20,287 nt of DNA, taken from NCBI GenBank assembly GCA_945900705.1, contig CAMDKJ010000011.1, positions 1 through 20,287 on the forward strand, given 5' to 3'. The DNA comes from Bifidobacterium breve (GTDB taxonomy: Bacteria > Actinomycetota > Actinomycetes > S36-B12). Below the pieces are notes generated by a model, which was given only the letters and a program-made list of their open reading frames with translations, searched no databases and was not told the origin of the DNA. The position numbers were made by a program, and so were the translations under genes. Below are positions 1-7,937 of this stretch, piece after piece. Within the stretch, counting starts at the first letter, position 1; each line of letters opens with the position of its first letter.

Positions 1-1232
1 CGGTCCATGTGACGCTTGGTGCGCGCTGAAATATTAACTCTCGGGGCCCAAGCAACTTGCGCCAAATCACGGTCAATTTCGCGCTCTAGGTAGATTCTTC
101 GATCCTCGTCACTTAGATCCCATTTATTGAACGCGAGAACTAGCGCACGGCCCGATTCATTGACCATTGAGATAATTCGCACGTCTTGCTCACTCAGTAC
201 CGCGGAGGCATCGATCAGCACGATGGCAACTTCTGCCCGATCAAGGGCGCCTTGGGTTCTAAGGGTGGCGTAGTACTCATGACCACTTGCATCCTTGGAC
301 CGGCGCCGAATACCCGCGGTATCAACGAACCACCACAAGCGGTCATCGAGGGTGATCAACTCATCAACTGGATCAACGGTAGTACCGGCAACTTCATCAA
401 CAACAACGCGTTCGGAGCCTGCCAAGGCATTCAGTAGTGAAGACTTACCAACATTGGGGCGGCCGAGGAGTGCTACTCGCCGTGGTCCACCTTCACGCGA
501 GGTGCCGTGCCCAACTTCGGGAAGCATCTTCACGATGTCGTCCATCAAGTCGCCAGCACCGTGACCATGCAGGGCTGATACCGGAAGCGGCTCCCCCAAG
601 CCAAGTGACCATAGCTTTGTCGCCTCAATCTCGGTGGCCCGATCATCAACTTTATTTGCGACTAGCAGGACCGGCTTGCCTGACCTGCGCAGCACCTTCA
701 CCACGGCTTCGTCTGTGTCGGTGGCGCCAACTCGCGCATCCACCACGAACACCACCGCATCAGCATCACTTACCGCGCGCTCAGCTTGCGCGGCAATTTG
801 TGCCTGTAAGCCTCGAACTTTCAAATCCCAGCCGCCCGTATCGATCACCATGAAGCGCTTGCTATTCCACTCCGCCTCATAAGTGACGCGATCTCGAGTG
901 ACGCCGGGTACATCTTCAACCACGGCCTCGCGGCGGCCAATAATGCGATTAACGAGGGTTGATTTGCCGACATTCGGGCGGCCAACAACAGCCAGTACCG
1001 GAAGCCCGGGTTCACCTTCACCGGGTTGAATTAATTCAGCCAAGGCGCTGTCGAAGTCGCCGAATTCGCCACGAGCCGCAGCCAAGGCGGCCTCCAGCAC
1101 TAAATCTTCGGCACCGTCCGCCTCATCGTCGTCAACCCCGTAATCGTCAACTCCGGCAGCACTTGGGTCGTCGGCGCTGAGATCGAGCTCCGCATCATCA
1201 TCGTCGCCTACGGCAACCCATCCATCACTCAT
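1..1232 (-). CDS. der: Ribosome biogenesis GTPase Der (EngA), 3' end cut by window edge
   Basis: Double-domain GTPase needed for 50S subunit maturation; the 410 codons present contain both G domains. G domain 1: P-loop GRPNVGKST at residues 84-92, PGVTRDR switch I at 109-115, DTGGW at 131-135, NKVD at 193-196. G domain 2: P-loop GRPNVGKSS at 257-265, then AGTT, DTAG and NKWD motifs. The C-terminal KH-like domain is mostly beyond base 1; about 50-80 residues are probably missing. The ATG at 1232 overlaps the TGA of the upstream gene as ATGA and has GGAAGG 8 bases upstream. Odd: about 78 residues precede the first G domain, and the first 45 are very rich in Asp and Glu. Identity is certain from the motifs; the true end is not visible. 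Confidence 0.97.
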   Translation of the reverse strand, partial: MSDGWVAVGDDDDAELDLSADDPSAAGVDDYGVDDDEADGAEDLVLEAALAAARGEFGDFDSALAELIQPGEGEPGLPVLAVVGRPNVGKSTLVNRIIGRREAVVEDVPGVTRDRVTYEAEWNSKRFMVIDTGGWDLKVRGLQAQIAAQAERAVSDADAVVFVVDARVGATDTDEAVVKVLRRSGKPVLLVANKVDDRATEIEATKLWSLGLGEPLPVSALHGHGAGDLMDDIVKMLPEVGHGTSREGGPRRVALLGRPNVGKSSLLNALAGSERVVVDEVAGTTVDPVDELITLDDRLWWFVDTAGIRRRSKDASGHEYYATLRTQGALDRAEVAIVLIDASAVLSEQDVRIISMVNESGRALVLAFNKWDLSDEDRRIYLEREIDRDLAQVAWAPRVNISARTKRHMD

Positions 1233-1879
1233 CGGTGCACCCTTCCAATTACCGGCCGGCCACTTCGCCTGCCACATTCATTTCTAGCGTCGCTCGTCAA
1301 CTGACGAACCCTTTCGTTTAAGCCCTGAACCACCCGAAGAGCACACGGATCCGAAGTGTCGGATTCGCTCGCGCTGGCCTCGATCGTGTGTGGTGCACAG
1401 AAGTACACCTCGATTTTGGAGCGCAACCTGGGTGGATCCTCCGCTACCTTTCCCGACCCACCGATTACCACTACCGGAGTGATCGGGACCGACCCGTGCG
1501 CCAATAAATAGCCAGGGGGTGGAACGTCCGCGGTCACCATGATCGCAGCACCGGCCGAGAGCAGTTCAAGTGCCCACTGCGCGGCGGCAATTCCCGGTGA
1601 AATCACCGGAATATCACCTAGTTGCGCCAGCGCCCCGGGAGCCAGTGTGTGAATTGGTCGGCAAGCCACCGATGCAACTATTGCGGCCGAAAACAAATTT
1701 AAGTCGCTTCCCACGAGCAGGGCTGGGCCGTGAGCGGGGACATGGTGGCGACCGTGCACCTCAATGCGATATGCCGTCCGTGCTAGCAGGGCACCAATAT
1801 TTCGCGAATGCGCTGCCCGGCCTGCCAATTGCGCTAAATCAGGCCCACTCACCGCTGCACGCCAGCAGCAAGGTCTCAC
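1229..1879 (-). CDS. Degenerate PlsC-like acyltransferase (likely pseudoenzyme)
   Basis: 216 residues with a GTG start overlapping the cmk stop as GTGA, and a TGA stop overlapping der as ATGA. In many actinobacteria a 1-acylglycerol-3-phosphate acyltransferase lies between cmk and der. The layout here resembles that fold: a lead-in like R(I/V)xGxxxxPxxGPxLLV at about residues 38-56, a segment CRPIHTLAPGALAQLGDIPV at 73-92, and PITPVVVIGG at 132-141. But the catalytic block expected as NHxSxxD reads GSDLNLFS at 57-64, with neither the histidine nor the aspartate, and the later EGTR block is TADVPPP (116-122). The frame is open throughout and tightly coupled on both sides, so it looks kept rather than decayed. 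Family assignment rests on position and weak similarity; the substrate, if any, is unknown. There is no clear ribosome-binding site, so translation probably depends on coupling to cmk. Confidence 0.72.
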   Translation of the reverse strand: MRPCCWRAAVSGPDLAQLAGRAAHSRNIGALLARTAYRIEVHGRHHVPAHGPALLVGSDLNLFSAAIVASVACRPIHTLAPGALAQLGDIPVISPGIAAAQWALELLSAGAAIMVTADVPPPGYLLAHGSVPITPVVVIGGSGKVAEDPPRLRSKIEVYFCAPHTIEASASESDTSDPCALRVVQGLNERVRQLTSDARNECGRRSGRPVIGRVHR

Positions 1880-2550
1880 ACTTGCTCGATAACTTCAATC
1901 AATGTGAAATCCGTGGTGTCGACAACGCGCGCATCATCGGCCTGAGCAAGGGGTGAGATCTCACGGCCAGCATCGTAGGCATCACGCTTAAGCAGTTCTT
2001 CGTGAGTTACCGCTACCGATGCTGGGTCAGGAAGTTCACCGGCACCGTTCTCCAGCGCGCGACGTTCAGCACGAACCGCAGGGTCGGCCACGAGGAAGAT
2101 CTTCAAGTCGGCTTCAGGCACGACGACGGTACCGATATCGCGACCTTCTACAACAATGCCGACATCGGCATGACGGGCGGCCTGTACTTGCGAGCGTTGA
2201 ATCTCGACGAGTCGCCTGCGCACACCTGGCACAGCGCTCACTGCGCTAACAGCCGCGGTTACCTCCGAGCCTCGAATGGACTCTGCGACATCTCGCCCAT
2301 CGAGCCAGACCTCAGGGGCACCGGGGTCGGTACCGCAGGTAATGCTGGTGTGCTCGGCCACCGCTTCAATTGCGGCTTCATCAGCAACATCAACACCAGC
2401 CGCAAGCACCGCCACCGTCATGGCGCGATACATGGCGCCGGTGTCGAGATAACGCATACCAAGTTTGGCTGCCACGCCACGGCAGACACTTGATTTACCT
2501 GACCCTGCCGGACCATCAACCGCAATTACCAAGATATTAGATGCGGACAT
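1876..2550 (-). CDS. cmk: Cytidylate kinase
   Basis: Phosphorylates CMP and dCMP to the diphosphates with ATP (cytosolic pyrimidine salvage and supply). The 224-residue product has the usual family length. P-loop GPAGSGKSS is at residues 13-21, the CMP-site motif DTGAMYRA at 36-43 and EGRDIGT at 135-141; a LID region rich in Arg follows (VRAERRALE). Start: an in-frame ATG 14 codons upstream (2592) exists, but the ATG at 2550 gives the standard N-terminus running directly into the first strand and has GGAG 5 bases upstream, so it is preferred. It then overlaps the end of tyrA by 14 bases; its own stop overlaps the next gene as GTGA. Confidence 0.95.
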   Translation of the reverse strand: MSASNILVIAVDGPAGSGKSSVCRGVAAKLGMRYLDTGAMYRAMTVAVLAAGVDVADEAAIEAVAEHTSITCGTDPGAPEVWLDGRDVAESIRGSEVTAAVSAVSAVPGVRRRLVEIQRSQVQAARHADVGIVVEGRDIGTVVVPEADLKIFLVADPAVRAERRALENGAGELPDPASVAVTHEELLKRDAYDAGREISPLAQADDARVVDTTDFTLIEVIEQV

Positions 2551-3637
2551 CAAAACTCCGGTCACGCAAGGCTGCGGCAAGGGTCTCAACATTGTCTGGG
2601 CGTACCGAAATCTCTACTAAGCCACTCGGCCGGCCAAGTACATGCTCGATTCGAACATCTTCAAGGTTGACATTTGCTTCACCCGCACCAGTAAAGAGTC
2701 GCGCCAACTCACCCGGCTTATCGGCGAGCATGACTCCAACAATTGCTATCTCGATTTGTTCCGCACCATGCTTACCCGGGATCCGCGAGCGGCCCACCGC
2801 GCCGGTTTGCAAAGCACTACTGACTCTTGCGGTCTGCGAAGCATCGCCGGCCGCGATCGCCTGCAAAGCCGCAAGTGTCACCGTGAGGTCATTCACCACG
2901 CTCGACAGGACTTCGGCGACTTGCTTAGCGTTAACACTAAGAATATCGGTCCAAAGGGCACTATCAGATGCTGCGATGCGGGTCATATCGCGTAATCCTT
3001 GCCCCGCGATGCGCACATAATCCGAGCTCGCATCAGTTAATTGGGCTGCCAATGCACTCGAAAGTAGTTGCGGAGTATGAGACACCAAGGCCACGGCGCG
3101 ATCATGCTCATCGGGTGTCATCTCAACCGCATATGCGCCACAGGTTGAAACCAGTTGGTAGGCCTGCCTCAGGTGGTCGGCTTCGGTCAGCTCACTCGGG
3201 GTCAATACCCATAGCCGATCATCGAGTAAATCACCACGAGCCCCGGCCGCGCCAGCAACTTCACGGCCGGCCATCGGGTGCCCCCCTATTAACCGCCTTG
3301 GGTCTGCCCCCTGATCCACCGCAGCTGCGAGAACTTGAGCCTTAACCGAAGTGACGTCCGTGATCGTCGCCTCAGAAAATCGCTCGGACGCCTGCGCAAG
3401 CACCCCGCCCGCGGAGCGCGGCGGCACCGCCACCACCACAAGTTTTGGGATTAGTTCTTCTTGAAAAACTAAACCCGCGCCAGCCGCCATCGCGGTAGCT
3501 AACTGGCTTGGATCGGTGTCCTCCAAAAACACCTCGACACCTGCTCGCTTTAGCGCAAGTGCGATTGAGGTACCTATTAAGCCGGTGCCGATGACCAGTA
3601 CCGGACCGATCACAGCGGTCCCGCGGTCGAGGTTCAC
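2537..3637 (-). CDS. tyrA: Prephenate dehydrogenase with C-terminal ACT domain
   Basis: NAD-dependent oxidative decarboxylation of prephenate to 4-hydroxyphenylpyruvate, the committed step to tyrosine. In the 366 residues: Rossmann motif GTGLIG at 17-22, VVAVPPR at 68-74, TDVTSVK at 93-99 and GGHPMAGRE at 118-126 (substrate-site block with its histidine), then VSHTPQ near 185 in the helical domain. Residues about 296-366 form an ACT domain (IAIVGVMLADKPGELARL onward), which in this family usually binds an aromatic amino acid for feedback control. The GTG start overlaps the aroH stop as GTGA, with AGGA 9 bases upstream. Placement directly after chorismate mutase puts the chorismate-to-tyrosine branch in one unit. 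Confidence 0.95.
   Translation of the reverse strand: MNLDRGTAVIGPVLVIGTGLIGTSIALALKRAGVEVFLEDTDPSQLATAMAAGAGLVFQEELIPKLVVVAVPPRSAGGVLAQASERFSEATITDVTSVKAQVLAAAVDQGADPRRLIGGHPMAGREVAGAAGARGDLLDDRLWVLTPSELTEADHLRQAYQLVSTCGAYAVEMTPDEHDRAVALVSHTPQLLSSALAAQLTDASSDYVRIAGQGLRDMTRIAASDSALWTDILSVNAKQVAEVLSSVVNDLTVTLAALQAIAAGDASQTARVSSALQTGAVGRSRIPGKHGAEQIEIAIVGVMLADKPGELARLFTGAGEANVNLEDVRIEHVLGRPSGLVEISVRPDNVETLAAALRDRSFDVRI
2556..2559 (-). promoter_or_regulatory. Ribosome-binding site of cmk
   Basis: GGAG on the minus strand, 5 bases before the ATG at 2550. It lies inside the 3' part of tyrA and decides between the ATG at 2550 and the in-frame ATG at 2592. Confidence 0.6.
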
Positions 3638-3996
3638 GGGTGTAGATCCTGCCGGAGCACTTCAGCCCCGCGCAGGTAGACATGGCTAATCAGTTCGCGG
3701 TCGCGATCCCCTTCGATGTGCATGAGAACTCGTACGACTCGAGGCAGGGCTCCGTGCACATTAATTTCTTGAGCACATAGCAGCGGCACATCGACGAAAC
3801 CAAAGTCGCGGGCACCAGCGGCCGGAAACGCGGATACCAAATCCGGGGTGGCGGTCAAAATCAAACTAATGACCTCGTCGGTGGTGATCTGATTCCGGTC
3901 GAGCATGGCACCGAGTAACTCTGAGACGGCTTCTCGCATCTCCACTGGGTCATCGGCCTGCAAGCAGACGGCACCTCTAACTCCGCGCACCCGCAC
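3634..3996 (-). CDS. aroH: Chorismate mutase, AroH type
   Basis: Converts chorismate to prephenate. The 120-residue product is a monofunctional AroH-class (trimeric, Bacillus-type) enzyme rather than the all-helical AroQ type. Residues matching the known Bacillus subtilis active site are present at nearly identical positions: Arg7, Arg63, Cys74, Glu77, Arg89 and Tyr107. Family blocks VRGVRGA (3-9), TATPDL (48-53), AFPAAGAR (56-63) and VPLLCAQEI (70-78) are clear. The GTG start is 3 bases after the rluB stop and in the same frame (TAG GCT GTG), so readthrough would make an RluB-AroH fusion; I see no sign that this is used. The stop overlaps tyrA as GTGA, which supplies its product directly to the next enzyme. 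Confidence 0.95.
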   Translation of the reverse strand: MRVRGVRGAVCLQADDPVEMREAVSELLGAMLDRNQITTDEVISLILTATPDLVSAFPAAGARDFGFVDVPLLCAQEINVHGALPRVVRVLMHIEGDRDRELISHVYLRGAEVLRQDLHP

Positions 3997-3999
3997 AGC

Positions 4000-4752
4000 C
4001 TACAGACCGGCCTGGGTGTACAAAGCGTGCAGTTCACTGCCCTCAAGCACGCGTAGGGCACCGGGTCGTTGTTGACCCAGTGATACCGGCCCGACCCGGG
4101 TGCGAACCAGAGCTAGCACCGGGTGGCCGATCGCCTCAAACATTCGTCGAACGATGCGATTTCGGCCTTGGTGAATAACCAATTCAACCATCGTTCGATC
4201 CGACAGCGACTGCACGATTCGAGCCGTATCGCACTTGGCAAACCCATCCTCAAGTTCCACGCCCGAACGCAGGGCCCGGAGTCCATCACGGTCGACCACC
4301 CCGGCTACGGTCGCGACGTAAGTCTTGGCCACCTCATGTGTTGGGTGCCCAAGATGATGCGCCAATTGTCCGTCGTTAGTAATGATGAGTAATCCTTCGG
4401 TTTCGGCATCAAGGCGCCCAACATGAAATAGGCGCTCGGGTCGTTCAGCCACATAGTCACCAACACACTTCCGGCCGTGATCATCAACCATCGTTGAGAC
4501 CACACCTTTTGGCTTATTAAAAACCAGCACCACAGTGTCGGGTGCGGTGGGCACGCGCTGGCCATCTACCCGCACAATCGCCTTGACCGGATCAACCCTG
4601 GTGCCCTGCTCAACGACGATCCGGCCGTCAACTTCAACGCGCCCCGAGGCGATAAGTTCTTCACAGGCCCGCCTGCTCCCTAGACCGGCCTGCGCCAACA
4701 CCTTCTGTAGTCGCAAACCTTCTGCAGCCGAATCCTCATGGGCTTCTGTCAC
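4000..4752 (-). CDS. rluB: 23S rRNA pseudouridine synthase, RsuA/RluB family
   Basis: Isomerises a uridine in large-subunit rRNA to pseudouridine. The 250 residues begin with an S4 RNA-binding domain (about 13-60, LRLQKVLAQAGLGSRR) followed by the synthase domain with the catalytic block GRLDAETEGLL at 112-122; Asp115 is the nucleophile. Also visible: NKPKGVVST at 79-87 and the C-terminal GRNRIVRRM block. The GTG start shares one base with the scpB stop (TAGTG), so translation is probably coupled; only a weak GGGCG precedes it. The exact target uridine cannot be read from sequence; the RluB name follows family and the conserved scpB-rluB context. Confidence 0.92.
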   Translation of the reverse strand: MTEAHEDSAAEGLRLQKVLAQAGLGSRRACEELIASGRVEVDGRIVVEQGTRVDPVKAIVRVDGQRVPTAPDTVVLVFNKPKGVVSTMVDDHGRKCVGDYVAERPERLFHVGRLDAETEGLLIITNDGQLAHHLGHPTHEVAKTYVATVAGVVDRDGLRALRSGVELEDGFAKCDTARIVQSLSDRTMVELVIHQGRNRIVRRMFEAIGHPVLALVRTRVGPVSLGQQRPGALRVLEGSELHALYTQAGL

Positions 4753-5357
4753 TAGTCGCCCGTGGCTACCGAATCAAGTACGTCATCTAGGTCTGCCAGA
4801 TCCGGTAGATGTTCGGCGATCGGTGGTAGGTCATCAAGGGAGGCAATACCCAAGCGCTCAAGGAAGTGTGCGGTTGTTACATAAAGAATTGACCCTGACT
4901 CACCTTGATCGCCTCCTTCGGCTATTAGCCCCCGGCTCAGCAAAGTTCGGATGACTCCATCGACATTCACCCCGCGAATAGCACTGATGCGACCACGTGA
5001 AACCGGCTGTCGATAGGCGATCACCGCTAGCGTCTCAAGGGAGGCTTGGGTAAGGCGAGCCTGCTGGCCATCGAGTACCCAACGTTCAACCAGTGGCGCA
5101 CAATCGGCCCGCGTATAAAAGCGCCATCCGCCGGCAACCTCACGAAGTTCAAACCCGCGGCCCTGTTCGGTATATTGCTTGGCAAGATCGTGGACGCTCT
5201 TCCAGACGTCATCAGATGGGCACTTAATAGCTTCGGCCAAGGCCAGCACGCTCATCGGTTCATCGGTCAACAGCAATAGGGCCTCGATTGCCGCGGCAAT
5301 TGATGGAGCACCAATACCATCTGTAATGTCATCTGGTTCGGTCATCAACTTACTCAT
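4752..5357 (-). CDS. scpB: Segregation and condensation protein B
   Basis: Winged-helix partner of ScpA in the SMC condensin complex that compacts and segregates the chromosome. About 201 residues, usual length, with the family blocks AIEALLLLTDEPMSVLALAE near the N-terminus, GFELREVAGGWRFYTR and LETLAVIAYRQPVSRGRIS plus IRGVNVDGVIRTLLSRGLI in the second winged helix. Start choice: ATGs occur in frame at 5363, 5357 and 5345. The motif GAGGTGA at 5364-5370 lies 6 bases before the ATG at 5357 but directly abuts the one at 5363, so 5357 is preferred; it overlaps scpA by 8 bases. The acidic C-terminus (DLADLDDVLD) is typical of the family. Confidence 0.94.
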   Translation of the reverse strand: MSKLMTEPDDITDGIGAPSIAAAIEALLLLTDEPMSVLALAEAIKCPSDDVWKSVHDLAKQYTEQGRGFELREVAGGWRFYTRADCAPLVERWVLDGQQARLTQASLETLAVIAYRQPVSRGRISAIRGVNVDGVIRTLLSRGLIAEGGDQGESGSILYVTTAHFLERLGIASLDDLPPIAEHLPDLADLDDVLDSVATGD

Positions 5358-6246
5358 CAACATTCACCTCTATCTCTTGCTCGGCAGGTACGTCGTCGAT
5401 ATCGCGCTCAACATCGAACTCATCGGTCACGGCAATGGAGCTGTCATCGGTGCCCATCCAGCGGATTGTTAAGTCACCGAGCGGGGTGATCTGTTCGAAT
5501 GCGACCACCGTTTCGCGATACAACTCCAAAAGTGCCAAGAACCTGGCCACAATCAATAATGTGGTATCGCAATCGGCAATCAAAGCCCGAAATGTCGAGA
5601 CCCGCTGCCTACGCAACCGGTCGACAATAATTTCAGCCTGCTCGCGCACACTGACCCGCTGCAGATGCAAGTGAGCAATAGAGACTGACTCCACAGGTTT
5701 GGGGGCAAGTGCCCGCGCAGCAAGTGCGGCAAATTGCTCTGGCCCCAGGCCAAGTAGCACCTCTGGCAACATGGCGGCAAAATGTGGTTCAAGGCCAACC
5801 GTGCGCGGTACCTGCCTGCTGGCCAATTCGAATCGCTGGGTAAATATCGTGGCGATCTCTTTAAAGGCCCGATACTGCAATAGCCGCGCAAACAAAATAT
5901 CTCTGGCTTCGAGTAACGCGAGGTCTTCTTCGTCCTCTACTTCACCGCTAGGCAAAAGCCGGGCAGCTTTCAGGTCTAGCAAGGTTGCCGCAACAACTAG
6001 GAAGCTGCTGGCTTCATCCAGTTCCCACTCGGAACCCTTTGCGCGGATGTAGGAGATGAACTCGTCGGTTACTTGATGCAGAGCGATTTCGGTTACTTCA
6101 AGCTTATGCTTCGAAATCAGCGAAAGTAGCAGATCGAATGGACCCTCGAAATCACCGACACGAACTAAGAATCCACCGGTCGACCCGGTACCCCCATCGG
6201 TGGCTTGCTCGGCTGTTGCCTCGACCATGTCAGTCGGTGCGGTCAC
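5350..6246 (-). CDS. scpA: Segregation and condensation protein A
   Basis: Kleisin subunit that bridges the SMC heads and binds a ScpB dimer. The 298 residues show the N-terminal kleisin signature VGDFEGPFDLLLSLISKHKL at 30-49, then the helical EFISYIRAKG and LVVAATLLDLKAARLLP blocks, and the C-terminal winged helix (about 205-265; FLALLELYRE, then FEQITPLGDLTI). The middle linker (125-200) is rich in Ala, Leu and Pro as usual. The first 27 residues and the last 30 (acidic, DVERDIDDVPAEQEIEVNVDE region) are low complexity. The GTG start overlaps the parA stop as GTGA, with GGGAGG 10 bases upstream. Order parA-scpA-scpB is characteristic of Gram-positive chromosomes. Confidence 0.95.
   Translation of the reverse strand: MTAPTDMVEATAEQATDGGTGSTGGFLVRVGDFEGPFDLLLSLISKHKLEVTEIALHQVTDEFISYIRAKGSEWELDEASSFLVVAATLLDLKAARLLPSGEVEDEEDLALLEARDILFARLLQYRAFKEIATIFTQRFELASRQVPRTVGLEPHFAAMLPEVLLGLGPEQFAALAARALAPKPVESVSIAHLHLQRVSVREQAEIIVDRLRRQRVSTFRALIADCDTTLLIVARFLALLELYRETVVAFEQITPLGDLTIRWMGTDDSSIAVTDEFDVERDIDDVPAEQEIEVNVDE
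5364..5370 (-). promoter_or_regulatory. Ribosome-binding site of scpB
   Basis: GAGGTGA on the minus strand inside the 3' end of scpA. Its distance (6 bases) favours the ATG at 5357 over those at 5363 and 5345. Confidence 0.5.
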
Positions 6247-7079
6247 CTGTCTAGAACCTCCCGCGCCAACTGCTGGTAGGCCTTGGCGCCAGAACTACCC
6301 GGTGCAAATTGCGTGATCGGCTCACCAGCGACTGCCGCATCGGGGAATTTAATGGTTCTATTGATCACCGTCTGGAATACTAAATCACCGAACGCCTGCA
6401 CCACTGTTTGGTACACCTCGCGGCTATGCAGAGTTCTCGGGTCGTACATGGTTGGCAGCACCCCGATAATTTTTAGGCTGGGGTTCAATCTGGCGGTGAC
6501 TTTGTCAAGGGTGTCCTTGAGCAGCGCGACACCGCGCAGGGCGAAGTACTCACACTCCGTCGGAACGATAACCCCGCTACTTGCGGTCAAAGCGTTCAAA
6601 GTCAGAAGGCCCAGCGAGGGCTGGCAGTCAATCAGGATTACGTCGTACTCCCCCAATACCGGCTCAAGTACCCTGCCGAGTGCATGCTCTCGCCCAACTT
6701 CACTAACCAATTGGAGCTCGGCTGCCGATAAATCGATATTACTTGGCAGTAGATCTAGGTTTTCAACATCGGTCGACACGATGACATCGCCAATATGGCA
6801 GTCGCTTTGGGTCAGCAAGTTGTAAACAGTTAAATCCATCTCGTTTGGATTCAGGCCAAGTGCCACCGAGAGCGCGCCCTGTGGATCAAAATCTACGAGC
6901 AGCACTTTGCGGTCGTAGCCGGCAAGTGCCGCCCCCAAACTAACCGTGGACGTCGTCTTGCCCACACCACCTTTTTGGTTCACCATCGAAATAACTCGGG
7001 CCGGACCGTGTGCGGTCAGCACGGACGGTTCGGGGATATCGCGGGCGACTCGCTTGAAGTTCGGGTCGTCGGAATCCAT
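6243..7079 (-). CDS. parA: ParA-family chromosome partitioning ATPase
   Basis: Deviant Walker-A ATPase of the ParA/Soj/MinD superfamily. In 278 residues: KGGVGKTT at 36-43, VLLVDFDPQG at 60-69 (Walker A'), DVILIDCQPSLG (Walker B), and the C-terminal PTMYDPRT block. A 27-residue N-terminal tail precedes the ATPase fold. No parB lies beside it; this is the copy found next to scpAB, distinct from the origin-linked parAB pair, and it probably cooperates with condensin or acts in segregation. The ATG at 7079 has AAAGGG 6 bases upstream. An 81-base gap separates it from the peptidase gene upstream, so a promoter could lie there; I found only a weak candidate (TTAACT, 17 bases, TATGCC). Confidence 0.93.
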   Translation of the reverse strand: MDSDDPNFKRVARDIPEPSVLTAHGPARVISMVNQKGGVGKTTSTVSLGAALAGYDRKVLLVDFDPQGALSVALGLNPNEMDLTVYNLLTQSDCHIGDVIVSTDVENLDLLPSNIDLSAAELQLVSEVGREHALGRVLEPVLGEYDVILIDCQPSLGLLTLNALTASSGVIVPTECEYFALRGVALLKDTLDKVTARLNPSLKIIGVLPTMYDPRTLHSREVYQTVVQAFGDLVFQTVINRTIKFPDAAVAGEPITQFAPGSSGAKAYQQLAREVLDR

Positions 7080-7160
7080 GGTGACCCTTTCTTTCGCTCC
7101 ATCGGGGCATAGACCTGACCCGCGAACAAGTTAATCGACTAACCATTACCGGGCCTGAGC

Positions 7161-7937
7161 CTACCGGGCCAGCCACCTGGTGAGCCGGAGCACGGCCGTG
7201 GCCGATCGCACAACCCGCTCAGACGTGACTATTTTCGGCAATTCAACGGTCAAGGCGATGGCCGAAAGGTGGCTATCGACCCACCCGGTCATGGTGCCGT
7301 AGCAAGGCCCCGGGCAGCCCACCACTTGCGCCGGCAGCCCGAGCCAGGTCGCCAGCCGCTGGCCGGCAGGTCGGCTATTCGGGTGGGTTAGGTCTACGAC
7401 AGCAAATGGCTGGTGAAATGCCAGTAGTGCCGTGGGGTCCATTCGCTCCAAAAAAGCCATGACAGCCTGGGACTCCGGCTCACTGCCAGCACCGGGGCCG
7501 GACCAACTTGAGCTACCTCGGCCCTGCTGGAGCCAGCCCGCTGGAAAGTTGCGATTTAGGTCAACCCCGGCGGCGGTTACCCGCGTCTTCGCCGCAGCGC
7601 CATCTGGATTGATGGTGCCGATAAGCCAGATAGCCGCATCCGCCGGGAGCTCATTCCCGCCACCCAATCGGCGAGCGATCTCATAAATTACCCGTCTACC
7701 CGCACGTTCATTACCGTGCATTTGGCCAACCACCACCACCCTCGTGGTTGCAAGCTCCGACCCGTATCGAGTAGCGGTTATGGCCCGGCCTTGTGTACTC
7801 GTCCCAATTAGTTCGCTGACTCCAACATCGGTGGAGTGCGGTATCGCCGCCAACGGCCCGCAAAAACCAAGAATCAAGCCGAGCCCAACACCGAAAACTA
7901 GTGCCGGTCGAATAATGAACCCTTGAAGGGAGGTCAT
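7161..7937 (-). CDS. Exported M14-family zinc carboxypeptidase-like protein
   Basis: 258 residues. An N-terminal hydrophobic segment (about 9-31) after a short start looks like a signal peptide or membrane anchor, so the enzyme should work outside the cytoplasm. The peptidase core has zinc ligands His74 and Glu77 in QMHGNERAG, the third ligand His175 in LLAFHQPF, the substrate blocks NPDG (110-113) and GVDLNRNFP (124-132), and the catalytic Glu232 in TVELP. This set is complete, so an active metallopeptidase is expected; M14 relatives of this size include peptidoglycan peptide amidases (MpaA type). A CPGPC pair (208-212) could form a disulfide in the exported protein. The ATG overlaps the xerD stop as ATGA with GAGGG 4 bases upstream. 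The substrate is unknown; cell-wall peptide is a guess from family and location. Confidence 0.85.
   Translation of the reverse strand: MTSLQGFIIRPALVFGVGLGLILGFCGPLAAIPHSTDVGVSELIGTSTQGRAITATRYGSELATTRVVVVGQMHGNERAGRRVIYEIARRLGGGNELPADAAIWLIGTINPDGAAAKTRVTAAGVDLNRNFPAGWLQQGRGSSSWSGPGAGSEPESQAVMAFLERMDPTALLAFHQPFAVVDLTHPNSRPAGQRLATWLGLPAQVVGCPGPCYGTMTGWVDSHLSAIALTVELPKIVTSERVVRSATAVLRLTRWLAR

Noticed and set aside
1229..1879. Frameshift as explanation for missing motifs in the acyltransferase-like gene
   Set aside because: The other two frames over the catalytic region show no NHxxxxD or EGTR motif, and the overlaps at both ends are in good order.
2541..3020. Long plus-strand ORFs opposite tyrA, cmk, der, scpA and the phasin-like gene (for example 2541-3020, 2002-2493, 437-853, 16167-16580)
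   Set aside because: They are antisense to genes with complete family motifs, have Ser/Arg/Pro-rich translations without domains and lack ribosome-binding sites; typical shadow frames.
3997..4002. RluB-AroH fusion by stop readthrough (TAG GCT GTG, same frame)
   Set aside because: Same-frame adjacency is expected by chance in one case of three; no recoding signal is visible and both proteins have normal termini.
7860..7865. Lipoprotein lipobox in the M14 peptidase (GFC near residue 26)
   Set aside because: The residue before the cysteine is Phe, not Gly, Ala or Ser, so lipidation is unlikely.
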